Made by a program: the position numbers and the translations under genes. The notes under the pieces are model-generated. The model was not told where the DNA came from. It saw nothing but the letters and a program-made list of their open reading frames with translations, and made no database searches. Shown piece after piece: positions 25,908 through 35,149 of a DNA stretch of 64,000 bases; within the stretch, counting starts at the first letter, position 1, and every line of letters starts with the position of its first letter. The DNA lies in assembly GCF_001050275.1 (NCBI RefSeq), contig NZ_BBYA01000002.1:186001-250000 (forward strand), given 5' to 3'. This stretch comes from Leptolinea tardivitalis. GTDB lineage: Bacteria; Chloroflexota; Anaerolineae; Anaerolineales; Anaerolineaceae.

Positions 25908-27084
25908 TGGCAGGTCTCCTTTCAGGAATCACACCCGTATTTGTTCGGGCTACGTTCAAAATAATGCCAAAACTCATCAACGTTGTGGTCAGACTCGAAC
26001 CGCCTGCACTGATCAATGGCAAAGCATTTCCGGCGAAGGGCAGCAGGTTAACCATAACGCCCATGTTGATGACTGCTTCCATAAAAATCCATATGGTCAG
26101 GCCTGCTGCGAGAAGTCTACCTAATGGATCTGGTGCCCTGTTGGCAATGTAAAGACCACGCCACAAAATCAAAATAAACAGACCTACGACCAGAAGAGCA
26201 CCCAGAAGGCCAGTCTCTTCGATGATGACGGCAAAAATGGAATCCGTAGGTGCAACAGGCAACCCTGTAAACTTTGTGGTCGCCCGGCCGATACCCACAC
26301 CGAAAAGACCACCTTTAACCACAGCTTCCAGAGAACGTTGCACATGATAAGAAGCCTGGACCGGATTTTGAAGACCATTAAGGTAATCCATCATACGCGT
26401 GCGGCCGGTTGTACTGACCAGAACAACTATGGCACCAAAGAATGCCACACCAATGATCACAAAAACGATCTTTTTCATATCGCCGCCGGCCAGATAGAAA
26501 AGAATTCCACCCAGCACAATGATTGTGGCAGCCGCACTGATATCTGGCTGCAACAAAACCAGACCGGCATTAAGACCGATCAGGATAAGCATAGGAAAGA
26601 CACCCAGTGAAAAATTATTTAGAACTGGTTTGTGATTGTTCAACCAGAAGCTTAAGTAGAGTATGGTGACCACTTTTGCCAGTTCAGATGGCTGAACTGA
26701 GCCGAAAAGGATAGTGCGGTCAGCACCCAGACGGGTATCCCTCAAAATCAACACTGTGATGAGCATTCCGTAGGTAATGATCAAAGCTGGCAGCATCAAT
26801 TTTCCATAACGGTGGTAATCAATCCGGCTGAGTAAAACCGCCAGGAAAGTTCCCAGTATTACCCAGACAATCTGACGAATGAACATGTAAGCAGCAGGTT
26901 GCCCTAATTGAATGGAAAACTTCCAGCTGGCAGAATAGACCATCAGCAGGCCAAACAAAACCAGAGTAATGATGGCCATTACCAATGGAATATCAATACC
27001 CATACGCAGCCAGCGTTGGGTTTTTTCAGCCAGATCCTGTGTCTGGGAAATCAGGGAAGGTTTTTGACTAGAGTCCTGAAGCAC
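25828..27084 (-). CDS. ftsW: FtsW-type lipid II polymerase (SEDS family)
   Basis: 418 residues with about ten membrane helices. It starts at GTG 27084 with GAGGAG upstream, overlapping the murD end by 34 bases. SEDS hallmarks are present: QPDISAAATIIV near 190-200 (catalytic Asp region) and ISAGGSSLTTTLMSFGI near the C-terminus. SEDS proteins polymerise glycan strands with a class B PBP, here probably the product of 30845-32623. Placement between murD and murG supports FtsW rather than RodA. The last ~35 residues are basic and cytoplasmic, in the stretch shared with murG. Confidence 0.95.
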   Translation of the reverse strand: MLQDSSQKPSLISQTQDLAEKTQRWLRMGIDIPLVMAIITLVLFGLLMVYSASWKFSIQLGQPAAYMFIRQIVWVILGTFLAVLLSRIDYHRYGKLMLPALIITYGMLITVLILRDTRLGADRTILFGSVQPSELAKVVTILYLSFWLNNHKPVLNNFSLGVFPMLILIGLNAGLVLLQPDISAAATIIVLGGILFYLAGGDMKKIVFVIIGVAFFGAIVVLVSTTGRTRMMDYLNGLQNPVQASYHVQRSLEAVVKGGLFGVGIGRATTKFTGLPVAPTDSIFAVIIEETGLLGALLVVGLFILILWRGLYIANRAPDPLGRLLAAGLTIWIFMEAVINMGVMVNLLPFAGNALPLISAGGSSLTTTLMSFGIILNVARTNTGVIPERRPASAVVNLRGWDRRGSVSRSGRFTNPGK

Positions 27085-28433
27085 TCGCCACGCTCCTCAA
27101 AATCTTCGAATTCGTCGTAACTGGTTCCACCGGGAGAAAGTAGCACCACATCATCCGGTTCAGAACGTTCATAAGCCATTCTTACAGCCTCGTTCAGTCC
27201 GGCTGCATGATCTACTGTGAAACTGGCCGGATCGGTTTGTACTTTGGCAAGTGCATCCAGAATTTTCGGTGCCGCTTCACCAAAAACAACCACATGATCC
27301 ACCCGTGTTTTTATGAGTTCTGCCAGATCTTCCCAGGGTAATTTCTTATCACGCCCACCAATCATAAGCACCAATGGTTCAGAAAAAGAACGGATGGCGG
27401 CCATTGTGCGCTCGGGGGCTGTAGCGATGGAATCGTTGTACCAGGCTGCACCATTTACAGTGGCTACATATTCCAGCCTGTGGTCTACACCGGTGAATCC
27501 TTTTATCCCGGCTTCCATGGCTTCGGCTGAAAAACCTGCAGCAGCTGTTATTGCACAGGCAGCCAGAACATTCAGTACGTTATGATCACCCCGAAGGGAA
27601 ATATCTTCACGATTGAGGAGGATATGATCTTCCTTCCCATCAAAAAGTACCAGATTATCCTCTTTGATGTAAGTTCCAGGATGACGGTCCATGGGTTGAT
27701 TCCATCCGAATGTATACAAATGGCTTTTAACGAATGGGACCAGGTCAAATGAACCGGCATCATCGCGGCATAGAATGGCCGTATCCTCTGGTTTCTGAAA
27801 ATCCAGGATATGCCGTTTGGCTTCCCTATATGCTTCCATCGTTCCATGACGATCCAGATGGTTAGGTGTAATGTTTAATATGGCACCAAAATTGGGTGAT
27901 GCTGTCATTAATTCCAATTGAAAACTGGAGAGTTCCAATACAACCAGATCGGTTGGTTTTATCTCTCCAACGTAACTGATTAGAGGAGTACCAATATTGC
28001 CGCCAACCCATATTTTTTGACCGGAGACCGCTCCAGCCAGGCAAATTCGCCCAACAAGGGTTGTCGTCGTTGTTTTTCCGGCGGAGCCGGTGATTCCAAT
28101 CGTTTTACAGGGTACCGCCTCCATGAATATCTGTGCATCATTGGAAATAGGGATATTACGATTCCGGGCTTCTTTTACTATAGGAAGTTCAGGAGAAACC
28201 CCACCCGAGATACACACCAGTGTTTTACCTTCCAATGCGTCCATCGGATGGTTCCCAAAAATAAGATTGACAGGCAGTCCAGACAGGGCATCCACCGCTT
28301 TTGTCAATTGTTCCGGGGTGCGGCTGTCGTTCAATGTGACCGGGCAGCCCTGGGAACAGAAGTATTGCGATAATGCCAATCCCTGCCGGGCAGCGCCGAT
28401 AATGAGAACGTTTTCTTTACGCCAATCTTTCAT
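27051..28433 (-). CDS. murD: UDP-N-acetylmuramoylalanine--D-glutamate ligase
   Basis: Adds D-Glu to UDP-MurNAc-L-Ala. 460 residues. N-terminal Rossmann motif VLIIGAARQGLALSQ; P-loop GITGSAGKTTTTTLVG near 115; LELSSFQLE near 165; NHLDRHGTMEAY near 195; DHRLEYVATVNGAAWYNDSIAT near 315; and the C-terminal LLSPGGTSYDEFEDFEERG. All standard MurD features are seen. It starts two bases after the mraY stop and overlaps ftsW. Confidence 0.97.
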   Translation of the reverse strand: MKDWRKENVLIIGAARQGLALSQYFCSQGCPVTLNDSRTPEQLTKAVDALSGLPVNLIFGNHPMDALEGKTLVCISGGVSPELPIVKEARNRNIPISNDAQIFMEAVPCKTIGITGSAGKTTTTTLVGRICLAGAVSGQKIWVGGNIGTPLISYVGEIKPTDLVVLELSSFQLELMTASPNFGAILNITPNHLDRHGTMEAYREAKRHILDFQKPEDTAILCRDDAGSFDLVPFVKSHLYTFGWNQPMDRHPGTYIKEDNLVLFDGKEDHILLNREDISLRGDHNVLNVLAACAITAAAGFSAEAMEAGIKGFTGVDHRLEYVATVNGAAWYNDSIATAPERTMAAIRSFSEPLVLMIGGRDKKLPWEDLAELIKTRVDHVVVFGEAAPKILDALAKVQTDPASFTVDHAAGLNEAVRMAYERSEPDDVVLLSPGGTSYDEFEDFEERGECFRTLVKNLP

Positions 28434-28435
28434 CT

Positions 28436-29428
28436 TTACACCATCGCGATGGCCACACCAATCATGGCAAACATAAGGGATACCAGCCAGAAACGTTGTA
28501 CGACCTGAGTTTCACTCCATCCACATAATTCAAAATGGTGATGCAGGGGAGCCATTTTAAACAGGCGTTTCCCTTTGGTCACCTTGAAGTAAAGAATTTG
28601 TAGTACTACGCTGAGCGCTTCGCTGACAGGGATGATAGCAATGGCAGGGATCAGCAGCCATTGGCCGGTCATCAGGGCTATCACTCCCAGAGTAGCTCCT
28701 ATAGAGAGACTCCCCGAATCACCCATGAATAATTCTGCCGGGTGAACATTGAACCAGAGGAAACCGAAGAGAGCACCAACCATAGTGAAGCAGAACCGGG
28801 CTATGAAATCCTGACCCTGCATCATGGCGATACCGCCATAAGTGGCAAAGGCTGTGGCAGAAATCAGACCAGCCAATCCATCGAGACCATCTGTAAAATT
28901 GATAGCATTTGAACAGGAAACAATAATAAAAACGGCTAACGGGTAATACCAGATTCCCAGATCAAAAGCATCGTAAACACCAGGCCAGAACATCTGCGGA
29001 ACATGAATTACATCGCGCAGCAGAAAGGCTACTGGAATAGCAAAGACAATCTGGATGATCAGTTTTGTACGCGCGCGCATCCCCTGACCGATACGCTGAC
29101 CGCGAATGCCTTCCCAATCATCAATGGCACCAAGGCATCCATAACCCATAAGCACAGCCAGAGGAACAAAAACAATGGTAGAAAAAATTTTTAGTCCAAA
29201 CAGAATGGAGGCATTCATTAAAAGAGTGACGACAACCACTGGCACAATGACCATCCACCCGCCCATCGTGGGTGTCCCCATTTTGGTAATGTGACTGTTG
29301 GGACCTTCAAAACGGATCAATTTGCCGATTTTGAAATAATGAAGCATCCGGATCAACGGTCCGCCCCAAATCACGGTCATAATAAATGCCAAACCGGTTA
29401 ACGTTAATGAAAGCGATGTTTCTTTCAT
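28436..29428 (-). CDS. mraY: phospho-MurNAc-pentapeptide transferase
   Basis: Integral membrane enzyme that forms lipid I from UDP-MurNAc-pentapeptide and undecaprenyl phosphate. 330 residues with about ten helices. Signatures: GTPTMGGWM near 52, GAIDDWEGIRG near 103 (first Asp pair), NFTDGLDGLAG near 175, FMGDSGSLSIGA near 232, and the HHHFELCGWSE loop near 295. The start overlaps the murF stop (ATGA, 29425-29428). Confidence 0.97.
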   Translation of the reverse strand: MKETSLSLTLTGLAFIMTVIWGGPLIRMLHYFKIGKLIRFEGPNSHITKMGTPTMGGWMVIVPVVVVTLLMNASILFGLKIFSTIVFVPLAVLMGYGCLGAIDDWEGIRGQRIGQGMRARTKLIIQIVFAIPVAFLLRDVIHVPQMFWPGVYDAFDLGIWYYPLAVFIIVSCSNAINFTDGLDGLAGLISATAFATYGGIAMMQGQDFIARFCFTMVGALFGFLWFNVHPAELFMGDSGSLSIGATLGVIALMTGQWLLIPAIAIIPVSEALSVVLQILYFKVTKGKRLFKMAPLHHHFELCGWSETQVVQRFWLVSLMFAMIGVAIAMV

Positions 29429-30837
29429 AAAGTTGCCTCGATCTCAGTTACGATGCGGTCCATTCGCAAACCATGCGAGCCTTTAATCAAAACGACATCG
29501 CTCTCATGAAGATTTGATTTCAGAATATCAACGGCTGCGGCAGTATCATCTACACAGGTGACGGCTGTTGACGGCATACCTTTTTCGATAGCTGCTTCTG
29601 CAATAATGCGTGCCCGTTGACCGACAGTAACCAATCTGTCTGCTACATTGGCTGCTTTATATCCAACCAGTTGATGCCCTGATTTCTCATACGGACCGAG
29701 TTCCAACATATCTCCAAGAACGGCAATATGATGCCCGGGGATTTCGGATAACAGATCCAATGCTGCTGTTGTGGATTCAGGAGAAGCATTGTATGAATCA
29801 TCCAACACCAGAGCCCCCTGACCGGTGTGGATACCACATAACCGTAATTGAGTAGTGCTGGATTGCAGACCGTCAATAATCTCTTCCCATGACATACCAA
29901 ATGTGAAACCAGCGGCAGCAGCTCGAAGGACTGTATGAACGGAGTGTTTTCCTATGATTGGAATACATAACCGTTGTGAACAATTTTTGTAATGTAATGT
30001 AAATTCAATGCCTTTCAAACCCAATCCTTTTACATCACTGACGGTTAGATCGGCTTTTGATTCCGCACTGTACGTCAGAACTCTGGCTTTCGATCGACCG
30101 ATCATCCAACGCACCCATGGGTCATCCATATTGAGAATTGCTGTCCCATCGGATGGAAGGTTCTCCACCAATTCTGCTTTTCCACGGGCGATGCTCTCCT
30201 GTGATCCAGCCCGCTCGGCATGTACCGTACCGATATTCGTCACAATGCCTACTTTGGGTAATGCAAGATCACAAAGAAATTGGATTTCTCCGGGAACATA
30301 GAATCCCATTTCAAGGATGGCTATTTGTGTAGCCCGAGTCATTCGCAACATGGTAAGAGGCAGGCCGATTTCGTTGTTGTAATTTCCTGGATTTTTGATC
30401 GTGGCAAACCGCCAGGAAAGCACTTCTGAAACCAGCTCTTTTGTTGTGGATTTTCCGACAGAACCTGTGATACCCACAACTCCCACAGAAAGCTGACGAC
30501 GCCAATGTGCAGAAGCCTGTTGTAAGGCTTTGAGTGAATTTTCAACTCTCAGACAAAACGGGGGTTCTGGCAGCCTGAATCCATCTGGCAGTGGATGACG
30601 CAGGTCAATTGTGCGAAAATCATCTGATGTGTCTTTTTCCACAATGGCCGCCAACGCCCCTTTTTCGAATGCTTTTGATAAATATGCGTGCCCATCAACC
30701 CGTTCTCCGGGGATGGCTATGAAAAGCGATGAAGGCGTCACCTGACGTGAATCGATTACCGCATCTGATAGAAGCATGCGGTAAGCATCGAATTTGCGGG
30801 ATGTAAGTGCGTCAAGTAAATCGGCCAGTGTATACAT
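29425..30837 (-). CDS. murF: UDP-MurNAc-tripeptide--D-Ala-D-Ala ligase
   Basis: Adds D-Ala-D-Ala to complete the pentapeptide. 470 residues. SRQVTPSSLFIAIPGERVDGH near 32-52, P-loop GITGSVGKSTTKELV near 122-136, NNEIGLPLTML near 155, and the late DDSYNASPESTTAAL near 350 are typical MurF. It starts seven bases after the PBP gene stop and overlaps mraY. No murE is present in the cluster; the diaminopimelate (or Lys/Orn) ligase must be elsewhere. Confidence 0.96.
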   Translation of the reverse strand: MYTLADLLDALTSRKFDAYRMLLSDAVIDSRQVTPSSLFIAIPGERVDGHAYLSKAFEKGALAAIVEKDTSDDFRTIDLRHPLPDGFRLPEPPFCLRVENSLKALQQASAHWRRQLSVGVVGITGSVGKSTTKELVSEVLSWRFATIKNPGNYNNEIGLPLTMLRMTRATQIAILEMGFYVPGEIQFLCDLALPKVGIVTNIGTVHAERAGSQESIARGKAELVENLPSDGTAILNMDDPWVRWMIGRSKARVLTYSAESKADLTVSDVKGLGLKGIEFTLHYKNCSQRLCIPIIGKHSVHTVLRAAAAGFTFGMSWEEIIDGLQSSTTQLRLCGIHTGQGALVLDDSYNASPESTTAALDLLSEIPGHHIAVLGDMLELGPYEKSGHQLVGYKAANVADRLVTVGQRARIIAEAAIEKGMPSTAVTCVDDTAAAVDILKSNLHESDVVLIKGSHGLRMDRIVTEIEATL

Positions 30838-30844
30838 GTTCTGC

Positions 30845-32623
30845 CTACTTTTGAACCAGTCCCTGCCGGATTGTATCCGGAGGGAGTTTCAAGGATACCA
30901 CTAAGCTTTGGACTACCTGGCTAAAAACAGGGGCGGCGACGATGGAGCCCCACATTGAGCTTTTTGGTTTTTCCAGCCATATATATACTACAAAACGCGG
31001 ATCATCGACGGGTCCCCAACCCACAAATGAGGCATTTGTAAGGTTGCTGACGTAACCATTTGGACCAGGAATTTCTGCCGTGCCGGTTTTTCCTGCCACA
31101 CGATATCCATCCACCAGAGCGTCAGATGCTTCTTCTTCAAGAGATACTGCCAGCAATTGGGAGATGGTGCGGGCTGATTTGGCAGAAATCGGGTTGCCAA
31201 TCACCTGAGGAGTATTGTTGTACTGGCGGCCGTTTTCCACTACGGATTGCAGAATATGGGGAGCCATCATCTTGCCATCATTTGCCAGGGCTCCTACCGC
31301 TGTAATCATTTGAAGTGGTGTAGCTGCAACACCTTGACCGAATGAGTTTGTCCCAAGGTTGATTGGATACCAGTTATTATCGCCGGGCAGTGCCAGAGGG
31401 AAATTCACTTCGCCAGCGAGGTCAATATTCGTCTTTCGACCTATGCCAAATGCCTGCAGATACTGGTAAAACCGGGTGGGACCAAGCTGCTGGGCGACCC
31501 ATGTTAAGCATACATTTAATGAGTGCTGCATACAGGTGGTCATGGTTTGAGGACCCCAGGCATTGCGGTCCCAGTTATAAATGGTATAACCACCAATTTC
31601 CACTTCACCGGTATCCAGGAAGGGCGTATCTGGCGTGACCACACCGGCATCGATAGCCGCTGCCATCGTCAGTACTTTGAAAACTGAACCCGGTTCATAC
31701 GTCTGTCCGATAGCCCGATTGAATGGGGTGGGATCAGGGAATATTTCTCCATATTTCCAATATTCATTCAGGTTCAGGTTTGGCGTTGAGGCCATTGCCA
31801 GAATTTCGCCATTCTTGGGGTTCATGACCACAATCGTAACGGATGTGGCACCATTGCGTTTCATCGCATTAGCGGCGATGGATTCCATGTTGGCCTGAAT
31901 GTCTTTATCGATGGTCAATACGATACTGGCACCGGGTGCCACAGTGGGTACTTCACGGACTTTGTACGGATCCCGCGGAACTTGAACAATAATGGGAGAA
32001 CCAGCCAACAGATCGTTGTATTTCTCTTCAACACCAAAATAACCGCGACCTTGATCACGATCTTTATACGAATAAAAACCGATGATATTGGATGCCAGCG
32101 CATTTTCAGGATAACTTCTCTGGAGGTGAGGAGTCCACAGAACACCTTCAAGGCTGGGAAGTTTTTCCCCTTTGTTCAATGGGGTTAATCGCTTGTAATT
32201 TTCTTTTGTTTCGCTAATGGCGGTGATTTTTTCCAGGGGGACAAAATCAGAAAGAACAACATACTGAATATTGCTATTGACATAATCCTTGGTGATGCGG
32301 TTATAGATGGTGTCGTAATCCAACTCCAGGATTTCATGAGCCATCTGGGCAATTGTTTCAGGATTTTTTACATAACGAATGTCGACACCCACTTCGTAGA
32401 CTTCTTTATTGCCGGCCAGAAGTCGCCCCCACCGATCAAAGATACTTCCCCTTTCAGGGTAAATCTTCCGTTCTTCATAATCATAATTTTTAATAGCATC
32501 AGCACTCAGAGACCGGGCTTCCGCGCTGTTTTGGATGCGTATCACCTGAAGAATGATTAATCCTCCGACGATTGTCAGGAGGATACCCATCACCTTCAAG
32601 CGAAAGAAGGATAATGAACTCAC
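30845..32623 (-). CDS. ftsI: class B penicillin-binding protein (FtsI-type transpeptidase)
   Basis: 592 residues. One transmembrane helix near 8-28, then the dimerisation or pedestal domain with RGSIFDRWGRLLA near 57-69. The transpeptidase domain has the three penicillin-binding motifs: the SxxK serine in EPGSVFK near 310, SLN near 365 and KTG in AGKTGTAEIP near 510. No PASTA domains follow. It cross-links septal peptidoglycan with FtsW as polymerase. A GTG start overlaps the preceding FtsL-like stop (GTGA), and murF follows after seven bases. Confidence 0.94.
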   Translation of the reverse strand: MSSLSFFRLKVMGILLTIVGGLIILQVIRIQNSAEARSLSADAIKNYDYEERKIYPERGSIFDRWGRLLAGNKEVYEVGVDIRYVKNPETIAQMAHEILELDYDTIYNRITKDYVNSNIQYVVLSDFVPLEKITAISETKENYKRLTPLNKGEKLPSLEGVLWTPHLQRSYPENALASNIIGFYSYKDRDQGRGYFGVEEKYNDLLAGSPIIVQVPRDPYKVREVPTVAPGASIVLTIDKDIQANMESIAANAMKRNGATSVTIVVMNPKNGEILAMASTPNLNLNEYWKYGEIFPDPTPFNRAIGQTYEPGSVFKVLTMAAAIDAGVVTPDTPFLDTGEVEIGGYTIYNWDRNAWGPQTMTTCMQHSLNVCLTWVAQQLGPTRFYQYLQAFGIGRKTNIDLAGEVNFPLALPGDNNWYPINLGTNSFGQGVAATPLQMITAVGALANDGKMMAPHILQSVVENGRQYNNTPQVIGNPISAKSARTISQLLAVSLEEEASDALVDGYRVAGKTGTAEIPGPNGYVSNLTNASFVGWGPVDDPRFVVYIWLEKPKSSMWGSIVAAPVFSQVVQSLVVSLKLPPDTIRQGLVQK

Positions 32624-33102
32624 TGATTTGCTCCGAGACTTGGATCAGAATAGCTAAGTACTCCCTGGAAAAGCCATTCCCAGAGGGATTGTGTATATGC
32701 AGGCCGTAGAACAGGTGAGGGAATCATATCCAGACCGGGAGGGGGAGCCATGCTTGCCAATTCACGGCCGGCATAATTGGGAATGATCAAGTAAGTCGGA
32801 TCGTCAATACGATTCAATTTGAACCCTAAATCTTTGGCTCTTTTTTCCATTACCTGATCAGAGGTAAGGTATGCTAATTGGTTCCGCAGGTCAGCCATAC
32901 GCCGGGTAGTTTCATCTTTTTGCACCTGTAAATCCTGAATATCCAAACCGGCCGTGGCCGCTTGCGCAGAAATACTTAAATAGAGTCCCGCCACCATCAC
33001 AAAGCTGATCACAACCAGCAGGAACATACCGCTCCACTGAACCTGAGTTCGCCATGGAGCCTGTTTGTAAGCCTGTTCAAGTTTTTGAGTGATTGCTGTC
33101 AT
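32620..33102 (-). CDS. FtsL-like division protein
   Basis: From ATG 33102 the product has 160 residues: a ~25-residue basic cytoplasmic segment, one membrane helix near 26-48, and a coiled coil (about 55-95, QVQKDETTRRMADLRNQLAYL core) followed by an EKRAKDLGFK motif as in FtsL/DivIC proteins. The C-terminal ~60 residues are Pro-rich and contain WEWLF. Sequence identity to known FtsL is low as always; topology and position between rsmH and ftsI decide the call. It would bridge FtsQ and FtsW/FtsI. The start region overlaps nothing; longer in-frame starts lie inside rsmH. Confidence 0.75.
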   Translation of the reverse strand: MTAITQKLEQAYKQAPWRTQVQWSGMFLLVVISFVMVAGLYLSISAQAATAGLDIQDLQVQKDETTRRMADLRNQLAYLTSDQVMEKRAKDLGFKLNRIDDPTYLIIPNYAGRELASMAPPPGLDMIPSPVLRPAYTQSLWEWLFQGVLSYSDPSLGANQ

Positions 33103-33160
33103 GTTTACCGTCTCTTTTGTATTTGGATAATTTTGGTTTGCTTTGCAAAGGACGTGCCAG

Positions 33161-34102
33161 TTATAGCTTCTCAGCAATACGCAATCTGGCACTGCGTGCC
33201 CTGGGATTCTCTTTAATTTCATCGTTGGTCGGATTAACCGGCTTCCGCTGAACCAATCGGATGGATGCTTTATGTCCGCATGTGCATATTGGTTGAGAAG
33301 GAGGGCACAGGCAATCTTTGCTTTCTTTCTGAAAGAACTGTTTGACTATGCGGTCTTCCAGAGAGTGAAAAGTAATGATTGCCAGTCTGCCGCCGGGTTT
33401 CAGAATGGACAGGGCAATGGGCAGTGTGTTTTGCAGTCCTCCGAGTTCATCATTGACCGCGATCCGTATCGCCTGAAATGTCCGGGTGGCAGGGTGATGC
33501 TCTCCGCGCTGCGGACCATAAACCCGTGAGACTAAGGCAGCCAACTGGCCGGTTGTAGTGATCGGCCGGTTTTGCACGATGGCTGATGCTATGCGTCGTG
33601 ATTTGGGTTCTTCGCCGTATTCCCAGAGAATACGGGATAACTCATCTTCGCGGTATGTATTGACCAGATCAGCTGCACTCAATCCGGTTGTCGGATCGAA
33701 ACGCATATCAAGTGGATTATCGGTGCGAAATGAAAAACCACGTTCCGGTGTGTCCAGTTGCATCGAAGAGAGACCCAGATCCATCAGAATTCCATCAACT
33801 GAACTCCAACCAAGTTTTTCCACTTCGGTTTTCATTTGTACATAGGAGGAATGACGGAAAAAAGTTCGTCCTGAAAATTCCGAAAGTCTCTGTCTGGCTA
33901 TGGATAAAGCACTTTCGTCCCTGTCAAGACCCAACAATTGGCCAGTGGGGGATGAATATTGCAAAATCCCCCGGGCATGTCCTCCTGCTCCTAAGGTTGC
34001 ATCAACATAACGACCGCCATCGTGAGGTTGAAGAGCATCTATAGAAGGTTGGTAAAGTACTGGTTGGTGCGGGATCCCCGCATCCCTGCTACTATCGGAC
34101 AT
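33161..34102 (-). CDS. rsmH: 16S rRNA (cytosine-1402-N4)-methyltransferase
   Basis: Methylates C1402 of 16S rRNA with S-adenosylmethionine. ATG 34102 lies one base after the mraZ stop; 313 residues. HQPVLYQPSIDAL at the start, the SAM motif YVDATLGAGGHARGIL near 33-48, DGILMDLGLSSMQLD near 108-122, FRTDNPLDMRFD near 128 and the late TFHSLEDRIVK near 250 are family signatures. Second gene of the dcw cluster. Confidence 0.97.
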   Translation of the reverse strand: MSDSSRDAGIPHQPVLYQPSIDALQPHDGGRYVDATLGAGGHARGILQYSSPTGQLLGLDRDESALSIARQRLSEFSGRTFFRHSSYVQMKTEVEKLGWSSVDGILMDLGLSSMQLDTPERGFSFRTDNPLDMRFDPTTGLSAADLVNTYREDELSRILWEYGEEPKSRRIASAIVQNRPITTTGQLAALVSRVYGPQRGEHHPATRTFQAIRIAVNDELGGLQNTLPIALSILKPGGRLAIITFHSLEDRIVKQFFQKESKDCLCPPSQPICTCGHKASIRLVQRKPVNPTNDEIKENPRARSARLRIAEKL

Positions 34103-34103
34103 G

Positions 34104-34541
34104 TCAACGTACCGATAGGTCAAATGCCGCAAAACGCCTGGAATTGGCTTCAGAATCCGAAGTGTGCTGGTTCTGATGTTCCCAATTCTCTGATGACCAT
34201 ATTTCGAAATAATCCCCCATGCCTACTACAACGATATTTGTTTTAAGTTGAGCACTTTCCCTCAGATAAGCGGGAATAAGCATACGACCGGCTTTGTCAA
34301 TTTCAGCCTGATTTGCGCGACCGAACATCATACGTTTCAGTTCACGAACGGTAGGATCTGTCATGCTCATGCGATTTACCCGGTCTGAAATGGTAGTGAA
34401 AGCGGAAGAGGTAAGAACCATTAGATTCTGGTCAAATCCTTCGGTGATAAAGGCACCATCTGACAACAATTCACGGTATTTCGCCGGTATGGTCAGCCGT
34501 CCTTTTTCATCAATGGAGTGTTCGTACTGTCCCAGGAACAT
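34104..34541 (-). CDS. mraZ: transcriptional regulator MraZ
   Basis: 145 residues with two SpoVT-AbrB half-domains: HSIDEKGRLTIPAKYREL near 8-25 and AEIDKAGRMLIPAYLRE near 80-96. MraZ binds repeated TGGG-containing boxes upstream of its own gene and represses the dcw operon. It is the first gene of the cluster here; its promoter region carries five such boxes at 10-11-bp spacing, strongly supporting autoregulation. Confidence 0.97.
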   Translation of the reverse strand: MFLGQYEHSIDEKGRLTIPAKYRELLSDGAFITEGFDQNLMVLTSSAFTTISDRVNRMSMTDPTVRELKRMMFGRANQAEIDKAGRMLIPAYLRESAQLKTNIVVVGMGDYFEIWSSENWEHQNQHTSDSEANSRRFAAFDLSVR

Positions 34542-34566
34542 GAGTTCTACCTTTGCTTTTTAAGGG

Positions 34567-34591
34567 GGGATGCCGGTGTTCCCGGCATCCC
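34567..34591 (-). other. strong hairpin in the mraZ leader
   Basis: Perfect 10-bp GC-rich arms (34567-34576, 34582-34591) with a 5-base loop between the MraZ boxes and the start codon. On the minus strand it is followed by CCCTT rather than a T-run. It may be a leader structure or attenuator, and it partly overlaps the start-proximal MraZ box. Confidence 0.65.
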
Positions 34592-34633
34592 ACTTTCACC
34601 CACTTTGTACCATTTATACCCACATTGTACCCA
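34589..34633 (-). promoter_or_regulatory. MraZ operator: five TGGG-type boxes
   Basis: On the minus strand TGGG occurs at 34633-34630, 34622-34619, 34602-34599 and 34592-34589, with a variant TGGT at 34612-34609. Steps are 11, 10, 10 and 10 bp. Three of the boxes are preceded by AAAG and one by AATG. E. coli MraZ is known to bind TGGGN repeats with five-base spacers, the same period. Confidence 0.85.
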
Positions 34634-34652
34634 CTTTGGGGTTGAATTTCAA
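34624..34652 (-). promoter_or_regulatory. promoter of the dcw cluster (mraZ)
   Basis: On the minus strand TTGAAA (34652-34647) and TACAAT (34629-34624) with a 17-base spacer. The -10 element sits between the first two MraZ boxes, so MraZ binding would block RNA polymerase. Confidence 0.75.
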
Positions 34653-34719
34653 GTAGTTTTCCCCAAAAAATGGCACGAGTTTTAGAATTGGATTAAATCT
34701 TGCATAGGGGAGGCGAATC

Positions 34720-35145
34720 ATGAAACCTCAATTGTTTGCTCTGCTTACTGCCTTAGCCTGGGGTGTCGGAGGGTACTTTGAGAAGAAAGGATTGCATCTG
34801 GGGAATCTTTCTCCTCAGGTGGGTATTACCATCCGAACAGCAGTCGCCCTTCTCATTCTGGGCGCTGTGAGTTTTCAGGAATGGAAACAGATTCCTTCCG
34901 CCGGCAGTAGAGCCCTGATCTATATGGTGATCGGTGGAGGCGTGATTGCCGGATCGGTGGGTATGTTGTGTTATTATCTGGCCATTAAGGGGGCGCCTTT
35001 GGGGAAGGTCATGCCAATTGCCTTCACATCCCCTTTGTTCGGAGCATTAATGGGCATCTGGCTGGGTGGTGAGACACTTTCTCTAAAAACCGTCATAGGA
35101 ATGGTTATGACTGTTGGCGGCATCATCATTTTGACGATAGGGTAA
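34720..35145 (+). CDS. EamA-family single-unit membrane transporter
   Basis: 141 residues with four to five membrane helices, corresponding to one EamA (DMT) unit instead of the usual two. The LTALAWGVGGYFEKKGL N-terminus and the C-terminal GMVMTVGGIIIL helix are typical. Such half-size proteins probably work as dimers; the substrate is unknown. ATG 34720 has GGGGAGG upstream. The ProX-like gene follows after four bases on the same strand, so they are co-transcribed. Confidence 0.85.
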   Translation: MKPQLFALLTALAWGVGGYFEKKGLHLGNLSPQVGITIRTAVALLILGAVSFQEWKQIPSAGSRALIYMVIGGGVIAGSVGMLCYYLAIKGAPLGKVMPIAFTSPLFGALMGIWLGGETLSLKTVIGMVMTVGGIIILTIG

Positions 35146-35149
35146 TTTC

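Noticed and set aside
34589-34633. Short CRISPR-like tandem repeats upstream of mraZ
   Set aside because: The unit is about 10 bp, far too short for CRISPR, and fits MraZ boxes. No other CRISPR-like array or cas gene was noticed in the window.
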